This document shows positions 14,739-22,323 of a stretch of 25,658 nt of DNA, piece by piece. The position numbers were made by a program, and so were the translations under genes. Position 1 is the stretch's first letter. Each line of letters starts with the position of its first letter. The notes under the pieces are model-generated. The model was given only the letters and a program-made list of their open reading frames with translations. It was not told where the DNA came from and ran no database searches. Source of the DNA: Pseudomonadota bacterium (GTDB taxonomy: Bacteria; Pseudomonadota; Gammaproteobacteria; Xanthomonadales; Xanthomonadaceae); assembly GCA_023430045.1 (NCBI GenBank), contig JAEZCF010000095.1:1-25658 (forward strand), written 5' to 3'.

Positions 14739-15823
14739 AACGCCTGACGTACACGCTGTTGATGTTGCTGGCCCCCGCCCCCGCCTGCGCCACCCCCGGC
14801 GATGTCGAACGTTTTCCGGCCAGGGCAGCGACGGTGGCACAGCTGCGCATCCACGGAAGCACCGATATCGAGGTCTTCGCTGAAGTCATCGCCGATTACC
14901 AGCGCCTGTACCCCGGTACGGAGATCGTCTACGAAGACATCATCACCCAGGACCTGCATGCCCGTTACCTGCGCGACCGCAACACACCGGCGACGCCGGA
15001 CCTGCTGATATCCAGTGGCATGGACCTGCAGACGAAACTGGTCAACGACGGCCATGCGCTGCCCGACCGTTCGCCGCAGGCCGATGCACTGCCTGTCTGG
15101 GCACGATGGAGGAACGAAGCATTCGGGATCAGTTACGAGCCCGTGGTCATGGTCTACAACACGCGTGCGCTGCCGGCCACTCGGGTGCCGCGCACGCGCC
15201 GGCAGCTGCTGGATCTGCTGCGTGCCGACGATGCGCCGCTGCGCGGCCGGGTCGGCACTTATGACATCAACCGCAGCAGCGTGGGTTACCTGCTGGCGAC
15301 CCAGGACGCGCAGCGGGGCAGCATCGCCGGTGCCCTGCTGGGGGCGCTGGGCGACAACCAGGTCATGCTCGAAGAGCGTACCGGAGTGCTGCTGGACAAG
15401 GTCAGCAGTGGCCGCCTGGCACTGGTCTACAACGTACTGGGTTCCTATGCGCAGGCACGCATCGACAAGGGCGAGCCGCTGGGCATCGTGGAGCCGGAAG
15501 ATTACACGCTGGTGATGCTGCGCACCGCGGTGATTCCGCGCACGGCCCGCAACAGCGACGAGGCCCGGCGATTCCTGGACTACCTGTTGTCGCCACGCGG
15601 CCAGCAGGTGCTTTCCCGCGAGGCGCGGCTGATGCCCATCGTGCGCGCCGGCGATCGCGGCGCTGACGGTGGCCCGGCACGCAATCTCAGAGCGATCCAG
15701 CTGGGGCCGGGCCTGCTGGTGTACCTGGATGCACTGAAGCGTCGCCAGTTCCTGGATGCCTGGAACAGCAGCATGCAGGCCGACACCGCGGGCACCGCTG
15801 ACGCTGGCCCTGCGTCGCGGTAG
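14735..15823 (+). CDS. periplasmic substrate-binding protein, coupled to the sensor kinase
   Basis: 362 residues. An N-terminal signal peptide (MKRLTYTLLMLLAPAPACA, with likely signal peptidase I cleavage after ACA) leads to an extracellular solute-binding protein fold of the iron(III)/spermidine-type family. Visible family features are LRIHGSTDIEVFAEVIADYQ, TPDLLISSGMD, GISYEPVVMVYNTR, RVGTYDINRSSVGYL, VYNVLGSYAQAR and RRFLDYLLSPRGQQVLS. No ABC permease or ATPase gene is nearby. The gene starts within the stop codon of the sensor kinase, so it is translated with the two-component system. By analogy with PgtC and BctC, whose binding proteins work with their neighbouring sensor kinases, it may present ligand to the TctE-like sensor (inference). 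The ligand is unknown; citrate or a metal-carboxylate complex would fit the neighbours. Confidence 0.85.
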   Translation: MKRLTYTLLMLLAPAPACATPGDVERFPARAATVAQLRIHGSTDIEVFAEVIADYQRLYPGTEIVYEDIITQDLHARYLRDRNTPATPDLLISSGMDLQTKLVNDGHALPDRSPQADALPVWARWRNEAFGISYEPVVMVYNTRALPATRVPRTRRQLLDLLRADDAPLRGRVGTYDINRSSVGYLLATQDAQRGSIAGALLGALGDNQVMLEERTGVLLDKVSSGRLALVYNVLGSYAQARIDKGEPLGIVEPEDYTLVMLRTAVIPRTARNSDEARRFLDYLLSPRGQQVLSREARLMPIVRAGDRGADGGPARNLRAIQLGPGLLVYLDALKRRQFLDAWNSSMQADTAGTADAGPASR

Positions 15824-15887
15824 TGCCGCTGTACGTCCGGAAACACGGCCGCGCATCGGTATGCGCCAGCCGATCATGGATCGGTTC

Positions 15888-15893
15888 TACAAT
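15888..15893 (+). promoter_or_regulatory. candidate -10 element, NarL-type regulator gene
   Basis: TACAAT exactly 6 nt before the ATG at 15900, which predicts a leaderless mRNA for the response regulator. There is no convincing -35. It indicates a promoter separate from the upstream tctDE-like operon, whose last gene ends 76 nt before. Confidence 0.4.
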
Positions 15894-15899
15894 GCGGCC

Positions 15900-16550
15900 A
15901 TGAGCGAACTGAACCTGCTGGTTGCCGACGATCATCCTCTGCTGCGCGCGGCCGTGGTGCATTCGTTGCGGCAGAGCGTGCCGCAGGTGCAGGTGCGCGA
16001 GGTCGCCAGCGCCGAGGCGCTGGAACAGGCGCTGGAGCAGGAGCCCGAACCGGACCTGGTGCTGCTGGACCTGACCATGCCGGGTGCACATGGGTTTTCC
16101 GTGCTGCTGCACGTACGCGGCGCGCACCCGGACATCCCGGTGGTGATCCTGTCGTCCAACGACCATCCTCGGGTGATCCGCCGCGCGCAGCAGTTCGGCG
16201 CGGCCGGCTTCATCCCGAAATCCGTGCCGCCGGAGACCATTGGCGAAGCGGTATCTGCGGTGCTGGATGGTGGGCTGTGGTTTCCGGCGATGGCCGCCGA
16301 ACGTTCCGAAGCCGATGCACTGCTGGCGAGCCGGCTGGCGCAGCTGACGCCGCAGCAGTTCCGTGTGTTGCTGTGCCTTGCCGACGGGCTGCTCAACAAG
16401 CAGATCGCCCACACGCTCGGCCTGGCCGAAAACACGGTGAAGGTACACGTGACCGCCATCCTGAAGAAGCTCGAATGCCACAGCCGCACCCAGGCGGCCG
16501 TGCTGGTGAAGGCGCTGGAACCGGAAGGCGATGTTGGCGCGGAACTCTGA
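15900..16550 (+). CDS. NarL/FixJ-family response regulator (LuxR-type HTH)
   Basis: 216 residues. The receiver domain has D10/D11, phosphoacceptor D57 (LVLLDLTMPG) and K107 (GFIPKSV). The LuxR-type helix-turn-helix spans about 148-205 (LTPQQFRVLLCLADGLLNKQI, then LAENTVKVHVTAILKKL). It is convergent with the DctB-like hybrid kinase and is the only DNA-binding regulator near it. The two therefore probably form the system controlling dctA and the second porin, comparable in design to DctS/DctR, where DctR is also of the FixJ class (inference). The ATG at 15900 is chosen on similarity to family N-termini and the adjacent TACAAT; an in-frame ATG at 15876 is less likely. Confidence 0.9.
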   Translation: MSELNLLVADDHPLLRAAVVHSLRQSVPQVQVREVASAEALEQALEQEPEPDLVLLDLTMPGAHGFSVLLHVRGAHPDIPVVILSSNDHPRVIRRAQQFGAAGFIPKSVPPETIGEAVSAVLDGGLWFPAMAAERSEADALLASRLAQLTPQQFRVLLCLADGLLNKQIAHTLGLAENTVKVHVTAILKKLECHSRTQAAVLVKALEPEGDVGAEL

Positions 16551-16565
16551 CATTGTCGAAGGCGC

Positions 16566-16622
16566 GTAGAGCGGGGCTCTGCCCCGCTGCTGTCGATGCT
16601 GCCGGGCAGAGCCCGGCACTAC
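16566..16622. repeat. SMAG-type inverted-pair hairpin repeat
   Basis: Begins GTAGAGCGGGGC and ends GCCCGGCACTAC. The first hairpin is AGCGGGGC TCT GCCCCGCT (16570-16588), the second GCCGGGC AGA GCCCGGC (16601-16617). It lies 15 bp after the regulator's stop and may act as its 3' hairpin. Confidence 0.7.
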
Positions 16623-16708
16623 GAGATGCATGATCAGCCGGGCAGAGCCCGGCACTACGAGATGCGTGATCAGCCGGGCAGAGTCCGGAGCCATGTGGCA
16701 CATCGTCA
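16601..16708. repeat. 36-bp tandem repeat, two full and one decayed unit
   Basis: Units start at 16601, 16637 and 16673. The first two differ by a single base, and the third decays after about 20 bases. Each unit holds one SMAG arm (GCCGGGC AGA GCCCGGC), CACTAC, and the linker GAGATGCRTGATCA. It looks like amplification of one half of the preceding SMAG pair together with its flanking DNA. It sits between the converging regulator and hybrid kinase genes. Confidence 0.7.
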
Positions 16709-16762
16709 GGCAAGGGTCACAGTCGTGTGCTGGCGTCGGCGCAGGTCGCCGGACAGGCAGCC

Positions 16763-19420
16763 TCAGCGAGGCGGCGGCCCCTGATGGCGCAGCAGCAGCT
16801 GGGTCATCAGCGCGCGCAACGCCGGTGGGCGCACCGGCTTGGACAGGAATCCCCAGCCCATGTCCGCGGCGCGGGCCTTCAATGCGCCATCGCGTTCCGC
16901 GGTAACCAGGATCACCGGCGGGCGGGCCTGCCACAGCACGCACAACCGCTCGTAAAGCGACGGACCGTCGAAATCGCCCATGCGTACGTCCAGCAGCACC
17001 AGTTCGGGCGCGCTCTCACGGAGCGCGGCTTCCAGCGCGGCCTGCGGACCATCCGCGAGGCGGACATCGCAGGCCCAGCGTTCCAGCAGCGCACGCGTTG
17101 CGGCGACGACGTGCGGATCATCGTCGATCGCCCATATGCGACGGCCACGCAGCGGCCCGTCGCTGGCGGTTTCGATCACATGCGTGGGCGGTTCGGCCAC
17201 CGCCACCACGTCCCGCGCAGTGCCTATCGGCACCGCGACCTCGAACACACTGCCGCGTCCCAGCGTGGAACGCAGGCGGACAGGATGGCCGAGCAGCCGG
17301 CCGATGCGCTCGACGATGGCCAGCCCCAGCCCGGTGCCGCGCTCCTGGCCGTCGTGCAGGCGGCGGAACTCCTCGAAGATCTCCTTGTGCAGGCTTTCCG
17401 GAATGCCCGGGCCCTGGTCGTGTACCTGGATCCACAACCGCGCACCCTCATGACGGCAGCCCAGCAGCACGCGACCGCGACGGGTATAGCGCAGGGCATT
17501 GGAGAGGAAGTTCTGCAGGATACGGCGCAGCAGTGCTTCATCGCTGACCACCACGGCCGAACTGGCTACCCAGCGCAGCTGCAGGCCGCGTCCTTCCGCG
17601 GCGATGCCGAATTCGCGGGCGAGTGTTTCCAGCAGCGGATTGAGCGCGAACGAGCGTATCCGTGTCTGCAGGCTGCCCGATTCCAGTCGCGAGATGTCCA
17701 GCAGGCTGCCAAGAATGGCGTCCTGCGCCGACAGCGCCGCTTCGATATGGTCCGCGGTCTGCTGCTGTTCGGAGCCGGCCAGCGTGCCGCGCAGTACCGA
17801 AACGAACATGCGCGCCGCGTTGAGCGGCTGCAGCAGGTCATGCACGGCCGAGGCCACGAAACGCGTCTTGTAGCGGTTGGCCTGCTCGGCTTCGCGACGG
17901 GCTTCGTCCAGGTCCTGGGTGCGTTCGGCCACGCGGTGTTCCAGCGCATCGGCCAGCGAGCGCAGCTCGCGCGCCGCGTTCTTGTAGCTGGTGATGTCGG
18001 CGTAGCTGGTGACGAAACCGCCATCGGGCAGGGGATTGCCGCGGATTTCCAGCACCGTGCCGTCATCCTTCTCGCTCTCCCGCATGTGTGGGCGGCCGCT
18101 GCGAAGATGGTTGAGACGGCGCTGGATGGCGTCATCGATGGGTCCCGGGCCAAGCAGCCCGCGGCGCGCGTTGAAGCGGAATATCTCCTCGATGGGCCGG
18201 CCGACCTGGACCAGCCCGGGCGGGAAGCGGAACAGTTCCAGGTAGCGCGAATTCCAGGCGACCAGCCGTTGCTGCCCGTCGATGATGACCACGCCCTGCG
18301 GAAGGTGTTCGAGGCTGCGGCTGAGTCCGCTGTCGGCATCCTGGGCGGCCTGCAGCAGTCCGTCCTGCGCGCTTCGAAGTTCCTGGGCGTGCTGCTTGAG
18401 CAGGGTCTCCAGCTCGCGACGGCTGCGCTGGCGGTGCGCGGCCAGGCGCCGGCGCTGCTGCACGAACAATCCCAGAAAGCCCAGCGCCAGCCATGCAGCG
18501 CCGCCACCGATGGCCGCGCTGCGGGCCACCGCGCCGGCAGCCCCTGCGTCATGCAGCAGGTGCAGGTGCCAGTCTTCTTCGGGCAGTTCGATGCTCTGCC
18601 AGAGCACGGCGCGCGGCAGTACCGGGTCGCTCATACGCACGATGCGGCCACCGTCGTCCAGCACGCGTTCGGTGCGGGCGCGCAGGGGCTGCAGCGAACG
18701 GTCGGCATACTGACGGCTGGCCAGCATTTCGCCACGCTCCGTACCGCCGAGCTCGCGCAGCAGGCGGTAACGCCAGTTGTCCTGGCTGGCGAGGAACACC
18801 ACGTCGTGGTTGTCACTGGCCAGCACCACATCCGGGCTGGCCAGCCATTCCTGCTCCAGCGCGGACAGCTCGATCTTGATCACCACCACGCCCAGCCGCG
18901 TGCCGTCGACATCATCGATGGCATGGGACAGGAAATAACCGGGCACGCCGGTGGTCATGCCGATGCCGTAGAAGCGCCCCTGTCCCTGGGCCATGCCCTG
19001 CAGGTAATACGGGCGGTAGCTGTAGTCCTCGCCGACGTTGCTGGACGGCTCGTCCCAGTTGCTTGCCGCGACCGCCACGCCATCGCGCGCGACCAGGGTC
19101 AGCGTGGACGCGCGGGTGACCTGGTTGGCCCGCGAGAGCTTCAGGTTGAGTCGTTGGCGGCTGGCGGCATCCGGTCGCGAGCGCAGTGCGGATACCAGGT
19201 CGGGATCCAGCGCCATCACCTGTGGCAGCGTGCCGAAACGGTCGATGCGCTGCTGCAGGCCCTGCGCGTACAACTGCAGCTGCCGCTGCACCTGCGCACT
19301 TTCCCCGGCGAGCGCGCGCTGGCCGGCGAAATGGCCGGCCGACACCGCGCACAGCACAGTGCCGCCGACCATCATCAGCAGGGTGCCCAGCAGCTTGCGG
19401 TAGCGGCCCAGCCGATACAT
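16763..19420 (-). CDS. hybrid sensor histidine kinase with DctB-like sensor
   Basis: 885 residues. TM1 is about 10-30 and TM2 about 300-321. Between them is a periplasmic double-Cache sensor very like those of the C4-dicarboxylate sensors DctB/DctS (YAQGLQQRIDRFGTLP, ASNWDEPSSNVGEDYSYRPY, RFYGIGMTTGVPGYFLSH). Then follow a PAS domain (about 365-480; LPQGVVIIDGQQRLVAWN), a coiled-coil linker (485-518), a HisKA box with H527 (VHDLLQPLNAARMF) and an ATPase domain (ILQNFLSNALRYT, DQGPGIP, GTGLGLAIVER). The C-terminal receiver has D768/D811 and K861. The cytoplasmic part recalls PAS-HK-REC kinases such as NahK. A minus-strand TAGACT sits 6 nt before the ATG. Its role in sensing succinate, fumarate or malate is inferred from the sensor domain and the nearby dctA. 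Confidence 0.92.
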   Translation of the reverse strand: MYRLGRYRKLLGTLLMMVGGTVLCAVSAGHFAGQRALAGESAQVQRQLQLYAQGLQQRIDRFGTLPQVMALDPDLVSALRSRPDAASRQRLNLKLSRANQVTRASTLTLVARDGVAVAASNWDEPSSNVGEDYSYRPYYLQGMAQGQGRFYGIGMTTGVPGYFLSHAIDDVDGTRLGVVVIKIELSALEQEWLASPDVVLASDNHDVVFLASQDNWRYRLLRELGGTERGEMLASRQYADRSLQPLRARTERVLDDGGRIVRMSDPVLPRAVLWQSIELPEEDWHLHLLHDAGAAGAVARSAAIGGGAAWLALGFLGLFVQQRRRLAAHRQRSRRELETLLKQHAQELRSAQDGLLQAAQDADSGLSRSLEHLPQGVVIIDGQQRLVAWNSRYLELFRFPPGLVQVGRPIEEIFRFNARRGLLGPGPIDDAIQRRLNHLRSGRPHMRESEKDDGTVLEIRGNPLPDGGFVTSYADITSYKNAARELRSLADALEHRVAERTQDLDEARREAEQANRYKTRFVASAVHDLLQPLNAARMFVSVLRGTLAGSEQQQTADHIEAALSAQDAILGSLLDISRLESGSLQTRIRSFALNPLLETLAREFGIAAEGRGLQLRWVASSAVVVSDEALLRRILQNFLSNALRYTRRGRVLLGCRHEGARLWIQVHDQGPGIPESLHKEIFEEFRRLHDGQERGTGLGLAIVERIGRLLGHPVRLRSTLGRGSVFEVAVPIGTARDVVAVAEPPTHVIETASDGPLRGRRIWAIDDDPHVVAATRALLERWACDVRLADGPQAALEAALRESAPELVLLDVRMGDFDGPSLYERLCVLWQARPPVILVTAERDGALKARAADMGWGFLSKPVRPPALRALMTQLLLRHQGPPPR

Positions 19421-19426
19421 CGAACC

Positions 19427-19432
19427 AGTCTA
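19427..19432 (-). promoter_or_regulatory. candidate -10 element, hybrid kinase gene
   Basis: TAGACT on the minus strand, exactly 6 nt before the ATG at 19420. It predicts a leaderless mRNA for the kinase that starts within the 71-bp gap after the porin gene. No clear -35 and no Shine-Dalgarno sequence are seen. Confidence 0.35.
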
Positions 19433-19491
19433 CCCCCGGGAGGGCACATGACCCGCCCGGAAGCAGGACGACCGGCGGCCGTCACCCGGCA

Positions 19492-20652
19492 TCAGAAATG
19501 CATCTGAGCGCGGACTTCGAAGATCTCCGGCCTGCTGCGAACGCCGCCACGCGTGGCATCGGCCTTCACGTAGTTGGCCTGGAACTTGAAGTGGCTGGTC
19601 AGGTACCAGTTCGCACCCAAGGTCCAGTCATGCTGGCGGCCGCCGGCAACATCGGCATCGTCCAGGTCCAGGCGGCTGTAGCGGGCCAGCAGTTCCACCG
19701 CACCATAGTCGCGCGCCGGCTTGATGTTGGCCACGCCACCACCGCTGTAGGGACGGGACTCGCCGGTCAGCACCCAGCTGGCCATCGCGTACTGGCCTTC
19801 GCCGGTGTAATCCGGCTTGCCTTCACGGCTGATGGTGGCCTGCAGCGCTTCACCCTGCAGCGAGAACGGGCCGCGGATCCAGATGCCTTCCAGACCTGCA
19901 CGGTCAATCCGGTCGGCCGTGGTGAGCGCACCGGAATCGACCAGCCGCAGGTCGGTCAGGCCGGCTTCGGGGCGGGCACGCAGGCGTGCGGTGGCTTCAT
20001 GGTGCACGTCACGGCCATCACGCCAGCCACGCGGGTTTTCCTGCGACAGCGCCAGGCCCAGGTGCAGCACGTTCGCTTCGGCCTTCACCGGCGTCCACAC
20101 CGCGCGTACCGCCTGCATGGTGCCGGGGTTGTCGCCCTGCAGGTCCTTGCCGCCGTATACACCGGCCTGCAGCAGGTAGGCCGGCTGTTCCAGTGTCCAC
20201 TCCGCGCCGGTACGGCGACCGGCGTAGAACGCCTGCACCGGCAGAGCGGTTTCCAGGAAGCTGCCCGCGCGCGAGCTGGTCAGTGCATCCAGGCCAACTG
20301 GCGTCTTCATGTAGCCGAAGCGGAACTTGCCGATGTCCCTGCCGAACAACGCCTTGCTTTCCAGGCGCAGAAAGACGTCCAGCCAGGTGTCGGCCTGGAA
20401 ATCGTAGTAGACCATCGCGTCATACACGCCCTTCTTCTTCAACGTGGCACCGAATTCCTTGCGTCGCACCGCGTCATCGTTGTCGATGTCACCGGAGAAA
20501 TTGTTCCAGTCGTAGGCGATGTTGGCGGTGGCTGCCAGTTCGGTGCCATCGGAGAAGGTCACCTTGGTCGGCCAGTTGTCGAAGTCGGTGGCCGAGGCCA
20601 GCAAGGGGCTGCTGGCCAGGGACAGGGCAAGCAGGGTGGGGGTCATGCGCAT
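19492..20652 (-). CDS. OprO/OprP-family outer-membrane porin (dicarboxylate module)
   Basis: 386 residues. The signal peptide is MRMTPTLLALSLASSPLLASA, then TDFDNWP. The mature barrel has family features shared with the porin at 11253-12431: RRKEFGATLKKKGVYDAMVYYDFQ, SSRAGSFLETALP, MASWVLTGESRPYSGG, LGANWYLTSHFKFQANYV and a terminal phenylalanine (RAQMHF). Start ATG 20652 is favoured because it begins a clean signal peptide. ATG 20646 is nearly equivalent, and an upstream in-frame TTG at 20676 is less likely. It is divergent from dctA (244 bp) and lies upstream of the DctB-like kinase on the same strand. A channel for succinate-type dicarboxylates is therefore the best guess; phosphate is the alternative from the family name. 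Confidence 0.9.
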   Translation of the reverse strand: MRMTPTLLALSLASSPLLASATDFDNWPTKVTFSDGTELAATANIAYDWNNFSGDIDNDDAVRRKEFGATLKKKGVYDAMVYYDFQADTWLDVFLRLESKALFGRDIGKFRFGYMKTPVGLDALTSSRAGSFLETALPVQAFYAGRRTGAEWTLEQPAYLLQAGVYGGKDLQGDNPGTMQAVRAVWTPVKAEANVLHLGLALSQENPRGWRDGRDVHHEATARLRARPEAGLTDLRLVDSGALTTADRIDRAGLEGIWIRGPFSLQGEALQATISREGKPDYTGEGQYAMASWVLTGESRPYSGGGVANIKPARDYGAVELLARYSRLDLDDADVAGGRQHDWTLGANWYLTSHFKFQANYVKADATRGGVRSRPEIFEVRAQMHF

Positions 20653-20692
20653 GGGGGCGTATCTCGTGGTCTGCAAACAACAATGGGTGAAC

Positions 20693-20719
20693 GTAGAGGC
20701 GGGCTCTGCCCGGCTGTAC
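20693..20719. repeat. SMAG-like single hairpin in the porin/dctA intergenic region
   Basis: Begins GTAGAGGCGGGCTCTGCCCGGCTGTAC: one SMAG arm with stem CGGGC/GCCCG. It lies in the probable 5' region of the porin transcript, about 40 bp before its start codon. This is unusual because such elements mostly sit at 3' ends. Confidence 0.5.
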
Positions 20720-20772
20720 GGTACGCAAGTCTAGGGCTGCGGACGTGAAGCGGGGTATCTGAACCAGCGGCT

Positions 20773-20791
20773 TAGTACCAATAGGTTATCT
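20773..20791. promoter_or_regulatory. AT-rich imperfect dyad upstream of dctA
   Basis: TAGTACCAATAGGTTATCT is a conspicuously AT-rich island in a GC-rich 244-bp divergent region. It contains the imperfect dyad TACC-AATA-GGTTA. It lies about 105 bp before dctA, where an operator for the NarL-type regulator could be expected. No consensus is known to me, so this is only a candidate. Confidence 0.25.
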
Positions 20792-20896
20792 GCTGCGGCG
20801 ACAAGGGCGCGTACAAAGGGCGCCATCCGATGCCGCGTCGTGCGCTGTACGTGCCGTTCGCGTCGTCCCCGCAATCCGCCCCTTCCGGAGCCCGCC

Positions 20897-22237
20897 ATGC
20901 ACGTTCCCACCGCTTCCCCGGTGCCGGCCAGACCGCTGCCGTTCTACCGCCAGCTGTATTTCCAGGTGGTGGTCGCCATCGTCCTCGGTGCCATCCTGGG
21001 CCATTACGAGCCAGCCTTCGCCGAATCGCTGAAGCCACTGGGTGACGCGTTCATCAAGCTGGTGAAGATGATCATCGCGCCGGTCATCTTCCTGACCATC
21101 GTCACCGGCATCGCCGGCATGAGCCAGCTGCGCACGGTTGGCCGGGTGTTCGCCAAGTCCATGGCGTATTTCCTGTTCTTCTCCACGCTGGCGCTGATCG
21201 TCGGCATGATCGTGGCGCACGTGGTGCAGCCCGGCGCCGGCATGAACATCAATCCGGCCGATCTGGACCAGACGGCGGTCAACACCTACGTGCAGAAGTC
21301 CCACGAGCTGACCCTGGTCGGCTTCGCGATGGACATCATCCCGGCCACGCTGGTCAGCGCGTTCGTGGAAGGCAACATCCTGCAGGTGCTGTTCGTGGCC
21401 GTGCTGTTCGGCATCGCGCTTGCGCTGGTGGGCGAAAAGGGCCGGCCGGTGCTGACCTTCCTGGAGGCGCTGACCGCTCCGGTATTCCGGCTGGTGCATA
21501 TCCTGATGAAGGCCGCGCCGATCGGTGCGTTTGGTGCCATCGCGTTCACGATCGGCAAGTATGGCGTCGGCTCGCTGGTCAACCTGGCCTGGCTGGTCGG
21601 CTCGTTCTACCTGACATCGTTCCTGTTCGTGGCGGTGATCCTGGGCGTGGTGTGCCGGCTGTGTGGCTTTTCGGTGTTCAAGCTGGCCCGTTACCTGAAG
21701 GCCGAACTGCTGCTGGTGCTGGGCACGTCCTCGTCCGAATCGGCGCTGCCTTCGCTGATGGAGAAGATGGAGCGCGCCGGCTGCAGCAAGTCGGTGGTCG
21801 GGCTGGTGGTGCCCACGGGATACTCGTTCAACCTGGATGGCACCAACATCTACATGACCCTCGCGGCGCTGTTCATCGCCCAGGCGACCAACACCGAGCT
21901 GAGCCTGGGGCATCAGATCGCGCTGCTGCTGGTGGCCATGCTCAGTTCCAAGGGCGCCGCCGGCGTGACCGGCGCGGGCTTCATCACTCTGGCGGCTACG
22001 CTGGCCGTGGTACCGGAGGTGCCGGTGGCCGGCATGGCGCTGATCCTGGGCGTGGATCGCTTCATGAGCGAATGCCGTTCGCTGACCAACTTCATCGGCA
22101 ATGCGGTGGCCACCGTGGTGGTGTCGCGCTGGGAAAACGCGCTGGATCGCGACCGGCTGGCGCTTGCGCTGGATGGCCGCGAAAGCGAACTGCCGCCGAC
22201 GGTGGACGCTGCGCTGCCGGTGGCGACCAAGATCTGA
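20897..22237 (+). CDS. dctA: C4-dicarboxylate:cation symporter DctA
   Basis: 446 residues of the DAACS family (aerobic C4-dicarboxylate uptake: succinate, fumarate, malate). The N-terminal segment YRQLYFQVVVAIVLGAILGH is typical of DctA. The serine-rich signature is GTSSSESALPSLMEKMERAG. The conserved substrate/cation region is VVPTGYSFNLDGTNIYMTLA, followed by SSKGAAGVTGAGFI and GVDRFMSECRSLTNFIGN. Eight transmembrane helices and two re-entrant hairpins are expected. CGGAG six bases before ATG 20897 supports the start. The divergent porin and the DctB-like kinase behind it suggest one regulon. A perfect hairpin follows 23 bp after the stop. Confidence 0.96.
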   Translation: MHVPTASPVPARPLPFYRQLYFQVVVAIVLGAILGHYEPAFAESLKPLGDAFIKLVKMIIAPVIFLTIVTGIAGMSQLRTVGRVFAKSMAYFLFFSTLALIVGMIVAHVVQPGAGMNINPADLDQTAVNTYVQKSHELTLVGFAMDIIPATLVSAFVEGNILQVLFVAVLFGIALALVGEKGRPVLTFLEALTAPVFRLVHILMKAAPIGAFGAIAFTIGKYGVGSLVNLAWLVGSFYLTSFLFVAVILGVVCRLCGFSVFKLARYLKAELLLVLGTSSSESALPSLMEKMERAGCSKSVVGLVVPTGYSFNLDGTNIYMTLAALFIAQATNTELSLGHQIALLLVAMLSSKGAAGVTGAGFITLAATLAVVPEVPVAGMALILGVDRFMSECRSLTNFIGNAVATVVVSRWENALDRDRLALALDGRESELPPTVDAALPVATKI

Positions 22238-22260
22238 TCGTCGCGTCGCGGTTTTCTCGC

Positions 22261-22287
22261 GCACAGCCGGGCTCTGCCCGGCTGTGC
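22261..22287. terminator. perfect hairpin after dctA (SMAG-like)
   Basis: GCACAGCCGGGC, loop TCT, then the exact complement: a 12-bp perfect stem 23 bp beyond the dctA stop. There is no T-run, so it may act as an mRNA-stabilising REP hairpin or a weak terminator. The core is the SMAG arm. Confidence 0.5.
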
Positions 22288-22300
22288 AGGATCCAGCACC

Positions 22301-22323
22301 TGCCGGCCAGCGGCCGGCACTAC
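22301..22323. repeat. REP-type hairpin TGCCGGCC/GGCCGGCA with CTAC end
   Basis: Perfect 8-bp inverted repeat with loop AGC, followed by CTAC (22320-22323): a second REP class typical of Stenotrophomonas. Its right arm is the beginning of the first unit of the adjacent 22-bp tandem array. Confidence 0.6.

Noticed and set aside
16727..19507. Very long open frame on the plus strand opposite the hybrid kinase
   Set aside because: It mirrors a gene with full kinase motifs on the minus strand. Its translation is low-complexity Arg/His/Gln/Ala-rich sequence without domains, as expected for antisense frames in GC-rich DNA.
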